Shown piece after piece: positions 43,170-52,981 of a stretch of DNA of 64,000 bases; the stretch's first letter is position 1, and each line of letters opens with the position of its first letter. A program made the position numbers and the translations under genes. Source of the stretch: Pseudomonadota bacterium (GTDB lineage: Bacteria > Pseudomonadota > Gammaproteobacteria > Acidiferrobacterales > Acidiferrobacteraceae); contig JAJYRD010000021.1 in the NCBI GenBank assembly GCA_021794275.1, positions 38,101 through 102,100 of the forward strand, written 5' to 3'. The notes under the pieces are model-generated. The model was not told the DNA's origin. It saw nothing but the letters and a program-made list of their open reading frames with translations, and ran no database searches.

Positions 43170-43616
43170 ATGGAACAATTATTGGCGTGGACGGATGAGC
43201 TCAGTGTCGGGATCGAAGAGATTGACAGGCAGCACATGGAGCTTGTCACGCTATTGAATGAGCTGCACGTGGCGATAACGGAACATCGGGCATCGAGCGC
43301 CTGCCTTGCCATCCTCGATAAATTGATCGAATACACGCGCGTGCATTTCACGGTGGAGGAGAGCCTGTTCCGCATCCTCGATTATCCAGGATACGGTCCG
43401 CACAGGCAGGAACACGAGAAGCTGATCGAACAGATCGTGGGGTTCCAGCAGAAGCTCAAAAACGAGAACGGCAATGTGACGTTCGAACTTTTGCACTTCC
43501 TGCGGGGTTGGCTCACCCACCATATCCTCGGGACCGACAAGGCCTACGTCCCGTTTCTGCTCTCCAAGGGTGTGCAGCGCAAGCTGTCATCGAAGGCCTT
43601 CTGGAAGTTCTGGTAA
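43170..43616 (+). CDS. Bacteriohemerythrin
   Basis: 148 residues. Iron ligands fit the family: H22 (R-Q-H-M-E-L), H59 and E63 (H-F-T-V-E-E), H78 and H82 (H-R-Q-E-H), H118 and D123 (H-I-L-G-T-D). It should bind oxygen at a diiron site in the cytoplasm and act in oxygen sensing, storage or delivery. A single-domain form without a chemotaxis or GGDEF domain. The FNR-like promoter suggests anaerobic or microaerobic induction. The ribosome binding site is weak. Confidence 0.9.
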   Translation: MEQLLAWTDELSVGIEEIDRQHMELVTLLNELHVAITEHRASSACLAILDKLIEYTRVHFTVEESLFRILDYPGYGPHRQEHEKLIEQIVGFQQKLKNENGNVTFELLHFLRGWLTHHILGTDKAYVPFLLSKGVQRKLSSKAFWKFW

Positions 43617-43718
43617 GGGGGTATCGGGCGGGCATGCCCGGCCTTCCCAACCCGATCCGCGGCGAGTCACGCGGTCGCGTTTGCCCCGCCCCGCGGGTCT
43701 CGCTAGAGTAGGGACGGC

Positions 43719-44228
43719 GTGACACAGGGACGAGTGGGAGCGGGCATGGGAGGGCGGTGGTTACAGATCCAGGGCGATCCGTCGGTGCGACACTTCGTGT
43801 TCGAGCAGCGACGCGTCGAGAACGCCTTCGATCGGGAGCTCGACCGGGTCTTGGCTCGCGTGCGCGTGTTGCTGGCATCGCGCGGCGTGTTCCACGCGAA
43901 GATACATTTCTCCACGGGACAGGTGACCCTCTGGTTCCTGCGCAGCCCCTTCAGTTACCGCGTGCATCTAATGGACGAGTTTCTGTCGCCCGCCATCTGT
44001 CGCCTCTATCCCCCAGTCCCTTATCCGAGCCCGTCCGCCGCAGTGCCGAAGGCTTCGATCGACGCCATTCTGGCGCAGTTCAAGCGGCTGCGGTTTCAGG
44101 ATCCCCAGGTCTATCTGCGGGCCGCGTCCCTCAACATCATGAGCGGGTCGGTAGGCCTGCGCTTCTCGTGCGACGGCTCGCATTACCTCGACTTTGCGCA
44201 GTTTCTGGCGCGAGCAGGGGACATCTGA
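43719..44228 (+). CDS. Conserved-looking hypothetical protein
   Basis: 169 residues from GTG 43719 (next possible start GTG 43734). No signal peptide or membrane helix. H-F-V-F-E-Q-R-R-V-E-N-A-F-D-R-E-L-D-R-V and F-H-A-K-I-H-F-S-T-G-Q-V-T-L-W-F-L-R-S-P-F-S-Y-R suggest an alpha/beta domain, with aromatic-rich strands. No family recognised. It lies between the hemerythrin gene and glyA with a 130-bp gap to the latter. Codon usage looks native. Confidence 0.55.
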   Translation: MTQGRVGAGMGGRWLQIQGDPSVRHFVFEQRRVENAFDRELDRVLARVRVLLASRGVFHAKIHFSTGQVTLWFLRSPFSYRVHLMDEFLSPAICRLYPPVPYPSPSAAVPKASIDAILAQFKRLRFQDPQVYLRAASLNIMSGSVGLRFSCDGSHYLDFAQFLARAGDI

Positions 44229-44357
44229 CGGGTTTCCGGCCTTTTGCGGCCATTTTGACCGCGAAAGGCGCGTGCGGCGCGAGGTCATGCACGGCGCCCC
44301 CAGATCGGGTATCCTTACGGGTCTGTCACACCGACCGCCGCGAGAAAGAGGAACCGG

Positions 44358-45623
44358 ATGTTTAGTGAAAAGACGTTGAAGGACATCGACCGCCCCTTGT
44401 GGGATGCGATGACCAAGGAGCGGACTCGCCAGGAGGATCACCTCGAGCTGATCGCCTCCGAGAACTACGCGAGCCCCCAGGTGATGGCAGCCCAGGGGTC
44501 ATGCCTCACGAATAAGTATGCGGAGGGCTACCCCGGGAAGCGCTATTACGGCGGTTGCGAGTACGTGGATCAGGTGGAGACCCTGGCCATGGAGCGCGCC
44601 CGCAAGCTGTTCGGGGCCCACTACGTCAACGTACAGCCGCATTCAGGTTCGCAGGCCAATGCCGCGACCTATCTTGCGCTCATCAATCCGGGGGATACGA
44701 TCCTGGGGATGAGCCTTGCGCACGGCGGCCATTTGACCCACGGCGCCAAGGTCAACTTCTCGGGGCGGCTCTTCAATGCCGTGAGCTACGGCGTGAATCC
44801 CGCTACCGGGCTCATAGATTACGACGAGATCGCGCAACTTGCCCGCGAACACAAGCCGCGCGTCATCGTGGGTGGCTTCTCGGCCTATTCCCGCGTCATC
44901 GACTGGACACGGTTTCGCGAGATCGCAGACGAGGTGGGGGCCTATCTTTTCGTCGATATGGCGCATGTCGCCGGTCTCGTGGCCGCGGGCCTCTACCCGA
45001 GCCCCGTGGGTATCGCCGATGTCACGACATCGACCACCCACAAGACCCTGCGGGGGCCGCGTGGGGGGCTCATCCTGGCACGACCCAATCCGGAGATCGA
45101 GAAGCGATTGAACAGTCTGATCTTCCCCGGCACCCAGGGTGGCCCGCTCATGCATGTCATCGCCGCCAAGGCGGTGGCCTTCGCGGAGGCCCTGACCCCA
45201 GAATTCCAGACCTACCAGCAGCAGGTCGTGAAGAACGCCCAGGCGATGGCCGACACACTCATGGGTCGCGGGTTCAAGGTCGTCTCCGGCGGTACCGACA
45301 ACCACTTGATGCTGGTCGACCTGATAGAGCGTCCGGTGACCGGCAAGGAGGCTGAAGAGGCCCTCGGTCGCGCCCACATAACGGTCAACAAAAATGCCGT
45401 GCCGAACGATCCGCGCTCGCCCTTCGTGACGAGCGGCATCCGTCTCGGCACCCCCGCGATCACCACCCGTGGTTTCGGTGAGCGCGAGACACGCGCCCTT
45501 GCGGGCTTCGTCTGCGACATCCTCGAGCGGCCGACCGACGAAGGCTTGGCCGAGCGCGTGCGTCGCGAGGTCTCGAACCTCTGTGTGCGCTTCCCGGTCT
45601 ACGGCGAAGACGTGCTGATCTAA
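44358..45623 (+). CDS. glyA: Serine hydroxymethyltransferase
   Basis: 421 residues. Starts M-F-S-E-K-T-L, then [33 protein letters not shown], and the PLP Lys site [13 protein letters not shown]. Interconverts serine and glycine with tetrahydrofolate. AAGAGGAACC provides the ribosome site. glyA–nrdR–ribD–ribE is a conserved gammaproteobacterial order. Confidence 0.97.
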   Translation: MFSEKTLKDIDRPLWDAMTKERTRQEDHLELIASENYASPQVMAAQGSCLTNKYAEGYPGKRYYGGCEYVDQVETLAMERARKLFGAHYVNVQPHSGSQANAATYLALINPGDTILGMSLAHGGHLTHGAKVNFSGRLFNAVSYGVNPATGLIDYDEIAQLAREHKPRVIVGGFSAYSRVIDWTRFREIADEVGAYLFVDMAHVAGLVAAGLYPSPVGIADVTTSTTHKTLRGPRGGLILARPNPEIEKRLNSLIFPGTQGGPLMHVIAAKAVAFAEALTPEFQTYQQQVVKNAQAMADTLMGRGFKVVSGGTDNHLMLVDLIERPVTGKEAEEALGRAHITVNKNAVPNDPRSPFVTSGIRLGTPAITTRGFGERETRALAGFVCDILERPTDEGLAERVRREVSNLCVRFPVYGEDVLI

Positions 45624-45627
45624 GGCC

Positions 45628-46107
45628 ATGCGCTGCCCCTTCTGTTTCGCCGAAGACACACGGGTGATCGACTCGCGGCTCGCCGACGAGGGGGATGCGG
45701 TGCGCAGGCGCCGCGAATGCCTGGCCTGCCATGAACGCTTCACGACGTTTGAACATGCCGAGCTCAGGTTGCCGCAGATCATCAAGAGCGACGGGCGCCG
45801 CGAGCCTTTCGCGGAGGCCAAATTGCGCGCCGGTCTCCAGCGAGCCCTCCAGAAGCGGCCGGTCGACGCGGCCCAGGTCGACGCGGTGGTCGCCTTCGTG
45901 CGGCGTTCGCTTATGGCAAGCGGCGAGCGCGAGATCTTGAGCCGCCAGATCGGAGAGTGGGTGATGGAACAGCTGCGCGGGCTCGACAAGGTCGCGTACG
46001 TGCGCTTCGCCTCGGTCTATCATAGCTTTCAGGACCTGAACGCCTTCCGCGAGGAAATGGAGCGACTGGAAGACCAGGAGGTCACGCAAGTCTCCTCGAA
46101 GTCGTGA
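45628..46107 (+). CDS. nrdR: Transcriptional repressor NrdR
   Basis: 159 residues. Zinc ribbon M-R-C-P-F-C (Cys3/Cys6) and [12 protein letters not shown] (Cys31/Cys34), followed by an ATP-cone ([11 protein letters not shown]). It senses ATP/dATP and represses ribonucleotide reductase genes at NrdR boxes. Stop overlaps the GTG start of ribD. Confidence 0.96.
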   Translation: MRCPFCFAEDTRVIDSRLADEGDAVRRRRECLACHERFTTFEHAELRLPQIIKSDGRREPFAEAKLRAGLQRALQKRPVDAAQVDAVVAFVRRSLMASGEREILSRQIGEWVMEQLRGLDKVAYVRFASVYHSFQDLNAFREEMERLEDQEVTQVSSKS

Positions 46108-47183
46108 GCGTGGCCGAGGATAGCGCCCATATGGCGCGTGCCCTGGAACTCGCGCGGCGCGGGATGGCCACCACCGCCCCTAACCCGCGCGTGGGTTGCG
46201 TCATCGTCCGCGACGGCCAGGTGGTGGGGGAGGGCTTCCATGTGCGTCCAGGCGAGCCTCATGCCGAACGTCTGGCCCTGCAGGCGGCGGGCGCGTCGGC
46301 ACGCGGGGCGACCGCCTATGTCACCCTCGAACCTTGCTGTCATACCGGTCGTACCCCACCCTGCACCGAGGCCTTGCTCGCCTCCGGCGTCGCCCGCGTG
46401 GTGGCGGCCATGGAGGACCCGGACCCGCGCGTGGCGGGCGGGGGTTTGGCCGGGCTACGCGCGGGTGGGGTGGCGGTCGAGGCCGGGCTCATGGCCGCCG
46501 AGGCCGCTTGGCTTAACCGCGGTTTCGTGTCGCGTATCACCCGCGGCCGTCCCTTTACCACCGCCAAGGTGGGGGTCTCGCTCGATGGACGCACGGCCCT
46601 TGCAAGCGGCGAGAGCCAGTGGATCACAGGACCCGAGGCCCGCGCCGACGTCCAGCGGTTGCGCGCTATGTCGGGGGCCGTGATGACAGGCGCTGGGACC
46701 GTGCGCGCCGATGACCCACGGCTCACGGTGCACGCGGGCGCCGCCCGCCAGCCGCTGCGGGTCATCGTCGCCTCCGACCTCGCGATGTCGCCTAGCTCGC
46801 GCATCTTTTCAAATGGTGCGGGTGTCTTGGTCCTCACCGTGGCCGACGGCCCGGGGGGCGACGCGCTACGGGCGGCAGGCGCCGAGGTTGTGTCCGTGGG
46901 TGGCGAGGCCGGCCGTGTCGATCTTGGCGCCGCGCTCGCGCTGCTTGCCGCGCGCGGCGTGAACGATCTTTTGGTCGAGGCCGGACCCCGGCTGCTCGCA
47001 AGCCTCCTCGACGCGCGCCTCATCGACGAGCTCGTGGTCTATATGGCCCCCAAGCTCTTGGGTCACGGTCGGCCGCTCGCCGACATCACGCTCCCCGCGC
47101 TTTCCGATGCCCGCGTCTGGCGCTATGATGAGGCGCGTCGCGTCGGGGAGGATCTGCGCCTCACATTGACCCAAACGACATAG
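46104..47183 (+). CDS. ribD: Bifunctional riboflavin deaminase/reductase
   Basis: 359 residues, GTG start. Deaminase domain with H-A-E (His53/Glu55) and zinc cysteines Cys78 and Cys87 in [11 protein letters not shown]; reductase domain from about 150 ([33 protein letters not shown]). Converts the pyrimidine intermediate in two steps of riboflavin synthesis. The downstream riboflavin synthase gene is 45 bp away. Confidence 0.96.
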   Translation: MSVAEDSAHMARALELARRGMATTAPNPRVGCVIVRDGQVVGEGFHVRPGEPHAERLALQAAGASARGATAYVTLEPCCHTGRTPPCTEALLASGVARVVAAMEDPDPRVAGGGLAGLRAGGVAVEAGLMAAEAAWLNRGFVSRITRGRPFTTAKVGVSLDGRTALASGESQWITGPEARADVQRLRAMSGAVMTGAGTVRADDPRLTVHAGAARQPLRVIVASDLAMSPSSRIFSNGAGVLVLTVADGPGGDALRAAGAEVVSVGGEAGRVDLGAALALLAARGVNDLLVEAGPRLLASLLDARLIDELVVYMAPKLLGHGRPLADITLPALSDARVWRYDEARRVGEDLRLTLTQTT

Positions 47184-47228
47184 GCGGCCCGGGCCTGAAG
47201 CGGCGTCGTTTTCGCGGAAGAGGTTTGC

Positions 47229-47822
47229 ATGTTCACAGGACTTATCCAGAGCCTGGGCGAGGTGGCCCGTCGCAGCGCGAGGGGCACGGGGGCCAGGCTT
47301 ACGATCCTGGCCCCCGAACTCGCGCGCGGGCCTTGGGCGCTCGGAGAGAGCATTGCGGTGAACGGCGTATGTCTTACGCTCATCGAAGGCGTGGGCCCGG
47401 AGTTTTCCGCGGACCTGTCGGCGGAGACCCTCGCACGCACCGCCTTGGGCTCCTTGCGGCCCGGACAGCCGGTCAATCTCGAGCGCGCCCTGAAAATGGG
47501 CGAACCGCTCGGCGGACACCTCGTATCGGGCCATGTCGATGGCATGGCGACAGTCGTACGCCTTGAGCGCGATGGCGAGGGGCGCAGGCTTATGATCGAG
47601 ATCCCGCCCGATCTCACCCGCTACGTCGCGCGCAAGGGGTCCTTGTGCGTGGATGGGGTGAGCCTCACCGTTAACGGGATAGAAGGCGTGCAGGCCCACT
47701 TCGCCATCGTGCCGCACACCCTGTCGGCGACGACTCTAGGCCGGCTTACCGCCGGTGACGTGGTGAATATCGAGGTGGACCTGATCGCGCGCTACCTCGA
47801 GCGCCTCGCGCACCCCGCTTAA
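47229..47822 (+). CDS. ribE: Riboflavin synthase, alpha subunit
   Basis: 197 residues, two tandem lumazine-binding repeats: repeat 1 M-F-T-G-L-I-Q-S-L-G-E-V through N-G-V-C-L-T-L; repeat 2 L-G-G-H-L-V-S-G-H-V-D-G through D-G-V-S-L-T-V-N. The dismutation of 6,7-dimethyl-8-ribityllumazine takes place between trimers of this protein. RibH follows further on, after an insertion of two minus-strand genes and ribBA. Confidence 0.95.
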   Translation: MFTGLIQSLGEVARRSARGTGARLTILAPELARGPWALGESIAVNGVCLTLIEGVGPEFSADLSAETLARTALGSLRPGQPVNLERALKMGEPLGGHLVSGHVDGMATVVRLERDGEGRRLMIEIPPDLTRYVARKGSLCVDGVSLTVNGIEGVQAHFAIVPHTLSATTLGRLTAGDVVNIEVDLIARYLERLAHPA

Positions 47823-48334
47823 CGCGCCACCGTGAATCGCGTTTGCGCCCGCCCGATGAGCGTGGGTGCGCCGTGACCCCAACGCGCATAGAGCAGACTC
47901 ACGATCTCGTAGCGGCCCGCCGGCGCCTGTGCCGGGATCGGCAGGGTCACGCGCGCCTTGTAAACCCCGCTATCCGTGAGTTCGTGGCCTATAAAGGCGC
48001 GGTGATCGGCGACCAGCCGGCCCTGGGCATAGAAGTCCCGGATCTCGACGATACGCAAAGGACCCTTCCCGCGCCTCAGGGTGAGTCTCTTAGTGAGAGT
48101 GAGCGACCCGCATGGCCTGCCGAGGGCGGGCTCCGCCGTCACCCGGTAGCGCAAGATCCGGACCTGTCCGGGGGCAAGTCCGCCCAGGCGACGCACGCGC
48201 GCATAGGCCGTGGACCACGCGGTGCCCACGCGACAGGCCGTGCTTTGCGGGTGACTCGAAGGCGGGGGGACCCGTACACAGCCGGCCAGCGCCAGCGCGA
48301 GGCTAGCCGCCCCAAGCGTGCGCGAGTGCGGCAT
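47819..48334 (-). CDS. Small lipoprotein, unrecognised
   Basis: 171 residues; lipobox L-A-L-A-G-C near residue 19 after a hydrophobic signal. The mature part has beta-rich segments (Y-R-V-T-A-E-P, S-G-V-Y-K-A-R-V-T-L-P-I-P, Y-E-I-V-S-L-L-Y-A-R-W-G). No family recognised. Overlaps the ribE stop by 4 bp (convergent) and overlaps the minus-strand pseudokinase gene by 32 bp, so these two minus-strand genes form one unit. It probably sits in the periplasm or outer membrane. Confidence 0.6.
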   Translation of the reverse strand: MPHSRTLGAASLALALAGCVRVPPPSSHPQSTACRVGTAWSTAYARVRRLGGLAPGQVRILRYRVTAEPALGRPCGSLTLTKRLTLRRGKGPLRIVEIRDFYAQGRLVADHRAFIGHELTDSGVYKARVTLPIPAQAPAGRYEIVSLLYARWGHGAPTLIGRAQTRFTVAR

Positions 48335-49505
48335 AAGCTCCTGGTTTCACGGCCATGTCAGTGGGTCTCGGGCGGTCCTTGCCGGCGGTGGCCGCCGGTG
48401 CCGGCTGGCCCGCCGCGCGCGCGGCATGCTTGCCTGGGCCGCCATGGTCCCCCATGACGCCATGGGCGATGTGGACGACCGCGTGGGCGATGTGGCTGAC
48501 CGGTTTCAGGGCCTCCTGGCGGTGCGGCCACCCAAGTTTCAGGCCGAGCAGCATGAGCGCGGTGACGAGCACGAGCACGATGCCTGCGCGCTTGCGTCCA
48601 CTCATGGGCCGCCCCCAGCCTGGGCGTTCGTTGAAGGCCGGCAACATCGGATTGATGGACGGCTCCTCGAAGAGGTCGGACAGTTCCGCGGCGGCGGGCG
48701 ATAGATCCTCAGCCATCGAGGTCCCGGTCTTGGCGTGATCTTCAGGCGTCTCGGCCGGGCGCGTTTGGGGTGGTGCCAGGTTCGTCGGCGTCTCCGCTCC
48801 GTCCTCGGCGATGGCCGCCATCGGGCCCGCCGGGGCGGCGTTCGCGGCCACTGCCATGCGCAAGGCGCGGGCCGTAGCATAGCGGCCAAGCAGGGCACCG
48901 CGCGCGACATCGGCGAGCGCGCCGATGTCGGTCCCCAGGAGTTCCTGCATGAGGCGGCCGACTGCGCGGACGTCGTCGGCCGGCATGGGCGGCGACTCTC
49001 CGAGGCTCGTCTGGCGGAAGTCCAGGAGCTTGATGCGTTGATCGGTAGTGAGGAAGACATTGTCGGCGCGGATCGCCCCGTGGGCGAGCCCCTGCCCGTG
49101 GACCGCCTCCAACGCGCTCAAGACCTCCTGCATCCATTTCTGCACATGGGGCTCGGGGAGCGGGCCCACGCGTTCCCGCCGCGCCTTTAGGGTCTCGCCC
49201 ACCAGGTACTCCAGGATCAGAACCGGGGGCTCCGACCAGAGGCCATGGAGGGTCACGATATTTGGGTGGCTGAAGCGGGCCAGAACGCGCCCCTCGGCGA
49301 TCACCGAGATCGCCCCGCGCGGAGCGGTCTTCAGGGCCACGGGCCGATCGAGACTCAGGTCCTGGGCCATGTAAACGATGCTGCGCGACCCAGACGACAG
49401 GGTGCTCAAGACCAGGTACGGCCCCAGGGTCCGTCCCGGTTCGATCAGCGAGGCGTGCGGTTCGTTGCGGCCGGTTCTATGCGGTTCCATCGACTTCCAT
49501 CCCAT
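48303..49505 (-). CDS. Membrane-anchored Ser/Thr pseudokinase
   Basis: 400 residues. A kinase-like N-terminal half (30–215) keeps VALK (Lys58) and an alpha-C Glu (Glu70), E-Y-L-V-G-E-T-L, and the D-F position (Asp161), but the catalytic loop reads H-G-A-I-R-A-D-N instead of H-R-D-x-K-x-x-N, so the catalytic Asp is Ala143. The glycine loop is degenerate as well. A linker, one membrane helix (306–325) and a His/Ala/Gly-rich C-terminal tail follow. It lies cytoplasmic-side N-terminal with the tail in the periplasm, if so oriented. Start ATG 49505 or ATG 49490. An inactive kinase that may scaffold or bind ATP. Confidence 0.8.
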   Translation of the reverse strand: MGWKSMEPHRTGRNEPHASLIEPGRTLGPYLVLSTLSSGSRSIVYMAQDLSLDRPVALKTAPRGAISVIAEGRVLARFSHPNIVTLHGLWSEPPVLILEYLVGETLKARRERVGPLPEPHVQKWMQEVLSALEAVHGQGLAHGAIRADNVFLTTDQRIKLLDFRQTSLGESPPMPADDVRAVGRLMQELLGTDIGALADVARGALLGRYATARALRMAVAANAAPAGPMAAIAEDGAETPTNLAPPQTRPAETPEDHAKTGTSMAEDLSPAAAELSDLFEEPSINPMLPAFNERPGWGRPMSGRKRAGIVLVLVTALMLLGLKLGWPHRQEALKPVSHIAHAVVHIAHGVMGDHGGPGKHAARAAGQPAPAATAGKDRPRPTDMAVKPGAYAALAHAWGG

Positions 49506-49555
49506 GGTCAGTCATAATTCGGGCCCGGTCAGCTCGCCGGTTGAGTGCCACATTC

Positions 49556-50662
49556 ATGCCCATAAGTCCCATCCCTGAAATCATAGACGAACTCAAGGCG
49601 GGTCGGATGGTCGTCATTATGGACGACGCCGACCGGGAAAATGAAGGCGACCTTCTGATGGCCGCCGAGGCGGTCACCCCGGAGGCGATCAACTTCATGG
49701 TACGCCACGGACGCGGTCTCGTCTGTCTGACCTTGACACCCGAGCGTTGCCAGAGGCTCGGACTCGAGCCCATGGTCAAGGAGAACGGCTCGCGTTACGC
49801 CACGCACTTCACGGCCTCCATCGAGGCCGCCGAGGGTGTGACGACCGGCATCTCCGCCGCCGACCGGGCCGCCACCATACGGGCCGCGATTGCCCCCGAG
49901 GCCCGCGCCTCCGATATCGTGAGCCCAGGCCACATCTTTCCGATCATGGCGCGGCGCGGCGGGGTGCTTGCGCGCGCCGGTCATACCGAGGCCGGGGTCG
50001 ATCTCGCGCGTTTCGCGGGCTTTGAACCGTCCGCGGTCATCTGCGAGATCCTGAAAGACGACGGCGAGATGGCCCGTCAGCCCGATCTCGAGCGTTTCGC
50101 GGTCGAACATCACCTGAAGATCGGCACCATCGCCGACCTGATTCATTATCGCCTACAACATCATTCCAGCGTACATCGCCTGGACGAGCGGTTGATCGAG
50201 ACGGTCCACGGGTCGTTTCGGCAGGTGGCCTATCACGATGATATCGAGGACCGCGTCCATCTCGCGCTTGTGTGCGGCGAGATCGACGAGCGACCCGTGC
50301 CGGTCCGCGTCCATGTCCAGGAGAGCCTGCTCGACCTCCTGAGCGATATCCATGCGTCTTCATGGACGCTCGCCGGCGCCTTGCGCTACGTCGCCGCCGC
50401 CGGTCGCGGGGTCGTGGTGGTGTTGGATCAGCCAGCCAAGACGGCCTCGACGATGGCGCGCCTCAGGAGTCCTATACCCGAATCCGCAATGCCCGCCGCA
50501 CGCGAGGTCATGCGCACGGTCGGGCTCGGCAGTCAGATCCTGCTGGATCTCGGCGTGCGCAAGATGCAGGTCCTGGGTCACCCGCGCAAGGCGCCGGGTC
50601 TCGCCGGGTTCAATTTGGAAGTCGTGGAGTATGTGACGCCGACGGCGGAGGGGAGGGCATGA
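49556..50662 (+). CDS. ribBA: 3,4-dihydroxy-2-butanone 4-phosphate synthase with GTP cyclohydrolase II-like domain
   Basis: 368 residues from ATG 49556; a TTG at 49541 is the other choice. RibB part: [27 protein letters not shown]-type loop as [26 protein letters not shown]. The C-terminal RibA-like part (about 195–360) lacks the C-x-C-G-E-Q zinc/GTP motif and its Cys ligands. The fusion therefore probably makes only the butanone; GTP cyclohydrolase II would have to come from another gene. Confidence 0.93.
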   Translation: MPISPIPEIIDELKAGRMVVIMDDADRENEGDLLMAAEAVTPEAINFMVRHGRGLVCLTLTPERCQRLGLEPMVKENGSRYATHFTASIEAAEGVTTGISAADRAATIRAAIAPEARASDIVSPGHIFPIMARRGGVLARAGHTEAGVDLARFAGFEPSAVICEILKDDGEMARQPDLERFAVEHHLKIGTIADLIHYRLQHHSSVHRLDERLIETVHGSFRQVAYHDDIEDRVHLALVCGEIDERPVPVRVHVQESLLDLLSDIHASSWTLAGALRYVAAAGRGVVVVLDQPAKTASTMARLRSPIPESAMPAAREVMRTVGLGSQILLDLGVRKMQVLGHPRKAPGLAGFNLEVVEYVTPTAEGRA

Positions 50663-51138
50663 GTAAAGAGGTGATGGTCGACGGGTCGCTCATGGCGGGC
50701 GAGGGGCGCTTTGGGGTGGTGCTCGCGCGCTTCAACGCGTTCGTGGGCGAGCGCCTCCTGGAAGGCGCGCTCGACACCCTGCGCCGCCACGGGGCCCCGT
50801 CCGAACGCATCACGGTGGTCCGCGTGCCAGGGGCCTTCGAGTTGCCGCTGACAGCACAGGTCATGGCCGAAGCCGGTTTTTACGACGGCATCGTGGCCCT
50901 GGGGGCCGTCATCCGGGGCGCCACGCCACATTTCGATTTCGTGGCCGGGGAGTGCGTGAAGGGGCTTGCGCAAGTGGGTCTCAAGACCGGGGTGCCGGTG
51001 GCCCTGGGCGTGCTGACCGTCGACACGGTGGCGCAGGCCATCGACCGGTCAGGGGCCAAGGCCGGTAACAAGGGGGCCGAGGCGGCCCTGTCGATCCTGG
51101 AAATGGTCGATCTCCTGCGTCGCCTGCGCCATCCATGA
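50659..51138 (+). CDS. ribH: 6,7-dimethyl-8-ribityllumazine synthase
   Basis: 159 residues from ATG 50659 (ATGA overlap with ribBA). [33 protein letters not shown] (active-site His), and F-G-V-L-T-V-D-T-type segment. Forms icosahedral or pentameric lumazine synthase. A longer frame to the left runs through ribBA and is rejected. Confidence 0.95.
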   Translation: MSKEVMVDGSLMAGEGRFGVVLARFNAFVGERLLEGALDTLRRHGAPSERITVVRVPGAFELPLTAQVMAEAGFYDGIVALGAVIRGATPHFDFVAGECVKGLAQVGLKTGVPVALGVLTVDTVAQAIDRSGAKAGNKGAEAALSILEMVDLLRRLRHP

Positions 51139-51554
51139 GTGGGCCGCGCTCGCGCGCCCGCGGCCAGGCGCTGCAGGCCCTCTATCAGTGGCAGCTGACG
51201 GCCCAGCCGTGGCATGACATAGGTCGGTTGTTCCTGCGCGACCCCGAGAGCACGGGGGGCATAGACGAGACCTATTTCGCGGAACTGATCCGTGAGGTAC
51301 CGCAACATGTGGAGGCGCTCGACGCCCTGCTCGCCCCGCACCTCGACCGGCCGCTTGCCGAGGTCGACCCCGTCGAGCGCGCCATTCTGCGCATCGGCGT
51401 CTACGAACTGCGGTCGCACCCCGAGATCGGGCAGCGTATCGTCTTGAACGAGGCGGTGGAACTCGCCAAGCGCTACGGCGGCGAGGCCGGCCACAAATTC
51501 GTGAACGCCGTGCTAGACCGCGCCGCGAAGGGTCTGCGCACCCACGAGAAATAG
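51135..51554 (+). CDS. nusB: Transcription antitermination protein NusB
   Basis: 139 residues. [39 protein letters not shown], and [13 protein letters not shown]. All-helical NusB that binds boxA RNA with NusE in rRNA antitermination. ATGA overlap with ribH. Confidence 0.95.
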   Translation: MSGPRSRARGQALQALYQWQLTAQPWHDIGRLFLRDPESTGGIDETYFAELIREVPQHVEALDALLAPHLDRPLAEVDPVERAILRIGVYELRSHPEIGQRIVLNEAVELAKRYGGEAGHKFVNAVLDRAAKGLRTHEK

Positions 51555-51561
51555 CCCCAGA

Positions 51562-52521
51562 GTGGACGAATTCGGTCTCATAGAGCAGTACTTCAGGCGC
51601 CCGGCGCGACGCTCGGAGGTGGTCTTGGGGGTCGGTGATGACGCGGCCCTCGTGGCCCTGCGTGGCGCCCAGCGGACCCTCGCTGTGACCACCGATACCC
51701 TGATCGAAGGGGTGCATTTCGCGGCGGGCGCGCCGGGTTTCGATGTGGGCTATAAGGCGCTTGCGGTGAACGTGAGTGATCTCGCCGCCATGGGCGCGCG
51801 CCCCCTGGCATTTCTTTTGAACCTGAGTCTCCCCAGGATCGATCCCATGTGGCTTGCGGGCTTTCGGGACGGCCTCTTCACGCTTGCCGACGCGGTCTCT
51901 CTGGATCTCATAGGCGGCGACACCGTGCGCGGGCCCCTCGCCATCACCATCACCGCCCTCGGCACGACCGCCCCCGGGGGCGCGCTTACGCGCACTGGGG
52001 CGCGGGCGGGTGATCGGGTCTATGTCTCGGGCCTCTTGGGTGAGGCGGCGCTCGGCCTTCTGGCGCGATCCGGACATCTCTCCTTGCCGTCCGAGTTCCA
52101 GGCACCGGTGCTGGCGCGGCTCGACCGGCCGCTGCCCCGCATCGAGGAAGGGCAGGCCCTCGTCGGGATCGCATCGTCTGCGATCGATGTCTCCGACGGA
52201 TTGGTCGCCGATCTCGGCCATGTCCTGAAGGCAAGCGGCGTCGGTGCCGAGATCGATCTGCGGCGCCTGCCGTTGTCCCGCGCCTATGACGCCGCCTTCG
52301 CGACCGTGGGCTACGACCCGGCGCTTGTCTTCGGCGACGATTACGAGCTTTGTTTCACGGTCCCGCCGGAGCGCACCCCGGCCTTGGCGGGGATCGCGCC
52401 GCGTTTCGCCTGCGGCTTTCATTACATCGGTGACATCGTCGCAGGCCGTGGACTCGTTTTACGCAACGGCCAGGACATTTATGCGCCGGCGCGATCCGGC
52501 TATAACCATTTCGATGGCTAA
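51562..52521 (+). CDS. thiL: Thiamine-monophosphate kinase
   Basis: 319 residues, GTG start. V-G-D-D-A-A-L-V, T-D-T-L-I-E-G-V-H-F, G-Y-K-A-L-A-V-N-V-S-D-L-A-A-M-G-A-R-P, G-D-T-V-R-G-P-L, D-V-S-D-G-L-V-A-D-L. ATP-dependent phosphorylation of TMP to TPP. Follows nusB by 7 bp and overlaps pgpA by 8 bp. Confidence 0.94.
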   Translation: MDEFGLIEQYFRRPARRSEVVLGVGDDAALVALRGAQRTLAVTTDTLIEGVHFAAGAPGFDVGYKALAVNVSDLAAMGARPLAFLLNLSLPRIDPMWLAGFRDGLFTLADAVSLDLIGGDTVRGPLAITITALGTTAPGGALTRTGARAGDRVYVSGLLGEAALGLLARSGHLSLPSEFQAPVLARLDRPLPRIEEGQALVGIASSAIDVSDGLVADLGHVLKASGVGAEIDLRRLPLSRAYDAAFATVGYDPALVFGDDYELCFTVPPERTPALAGIAPRFACGFHYIGDIVAGRGLVLRNGQDIYAPARSGYNHFDG

Positions 52522-52981
52522 GGGGGCCTTCGCGGTGTGGGTCGCGACCGGCTTCGGGGCGGGTTATGTCCCGCGAGCCCCCGGTACCGTGGGCTCGCTT
52601 CTCGCGCTCGCGCTCTGGTGGCCGGCCGGCCTCTGTGGCCTCGGGCCCTACGCGGCGCTGGTCGCCATCGCCATAGGCATCGGGGTGCCGATCACAGGAC
52701 GCGCCGCGCGCACGCTCGGGCGTCGCGACCCGTCCATGGTGGTCTGGGACGAGATCGCGGGGATGGGAGTGGCGCTCTGCGCGGTCCCTCACCGGGTCCT
52801 CTGGTTTGCGGCCGCCTTCGGTCTTTTTCGGTTATTCGATATCGTAAAGCCCTTTCCTATCGCGCGCCTCGAGGCGCTCCCGGGGGGCTATGGCATCATG
52901 GCGGACGACGTCCTGGCGGGGGTCTACGCCGCGCTCTTGGTTCAGGGGGGGCTATGGTGGACCGGCAGCATGCTGCACTGA
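52514..52981 (+). CDS. pgpA: Phosphatidylglycerophosphatase A
   Basis: 155 residues from ATG 52514. G-F-G-A-G-Y-V-P-R-A-P-G-T-V-G-S, then D-P-S-M-V-V-W-D-E-I-A-G-M-G-V-A, and F-R-L-F-D-I-V-K-P-F-P: PgpA signatures. About four membrane helices. Removes the phosphate from phosphatidylglycerophosphate. The gene before is thiL, after is pncC, a usual order. Confidence 0.93.
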   Translation: MAKGAFAVWVATGFGAGYVPRAPGTVGSLLALALWWPAGLCGLGPYAALVAIAIGIGVPITGRAARTLGRRDPSMVVWDEIAGMGVALCAVPHRVLWFAAAFGLFRLFDIVKPFPIARLEALPGGYGIMADDVLAGVYAALLVQGGLWWTGSMLH

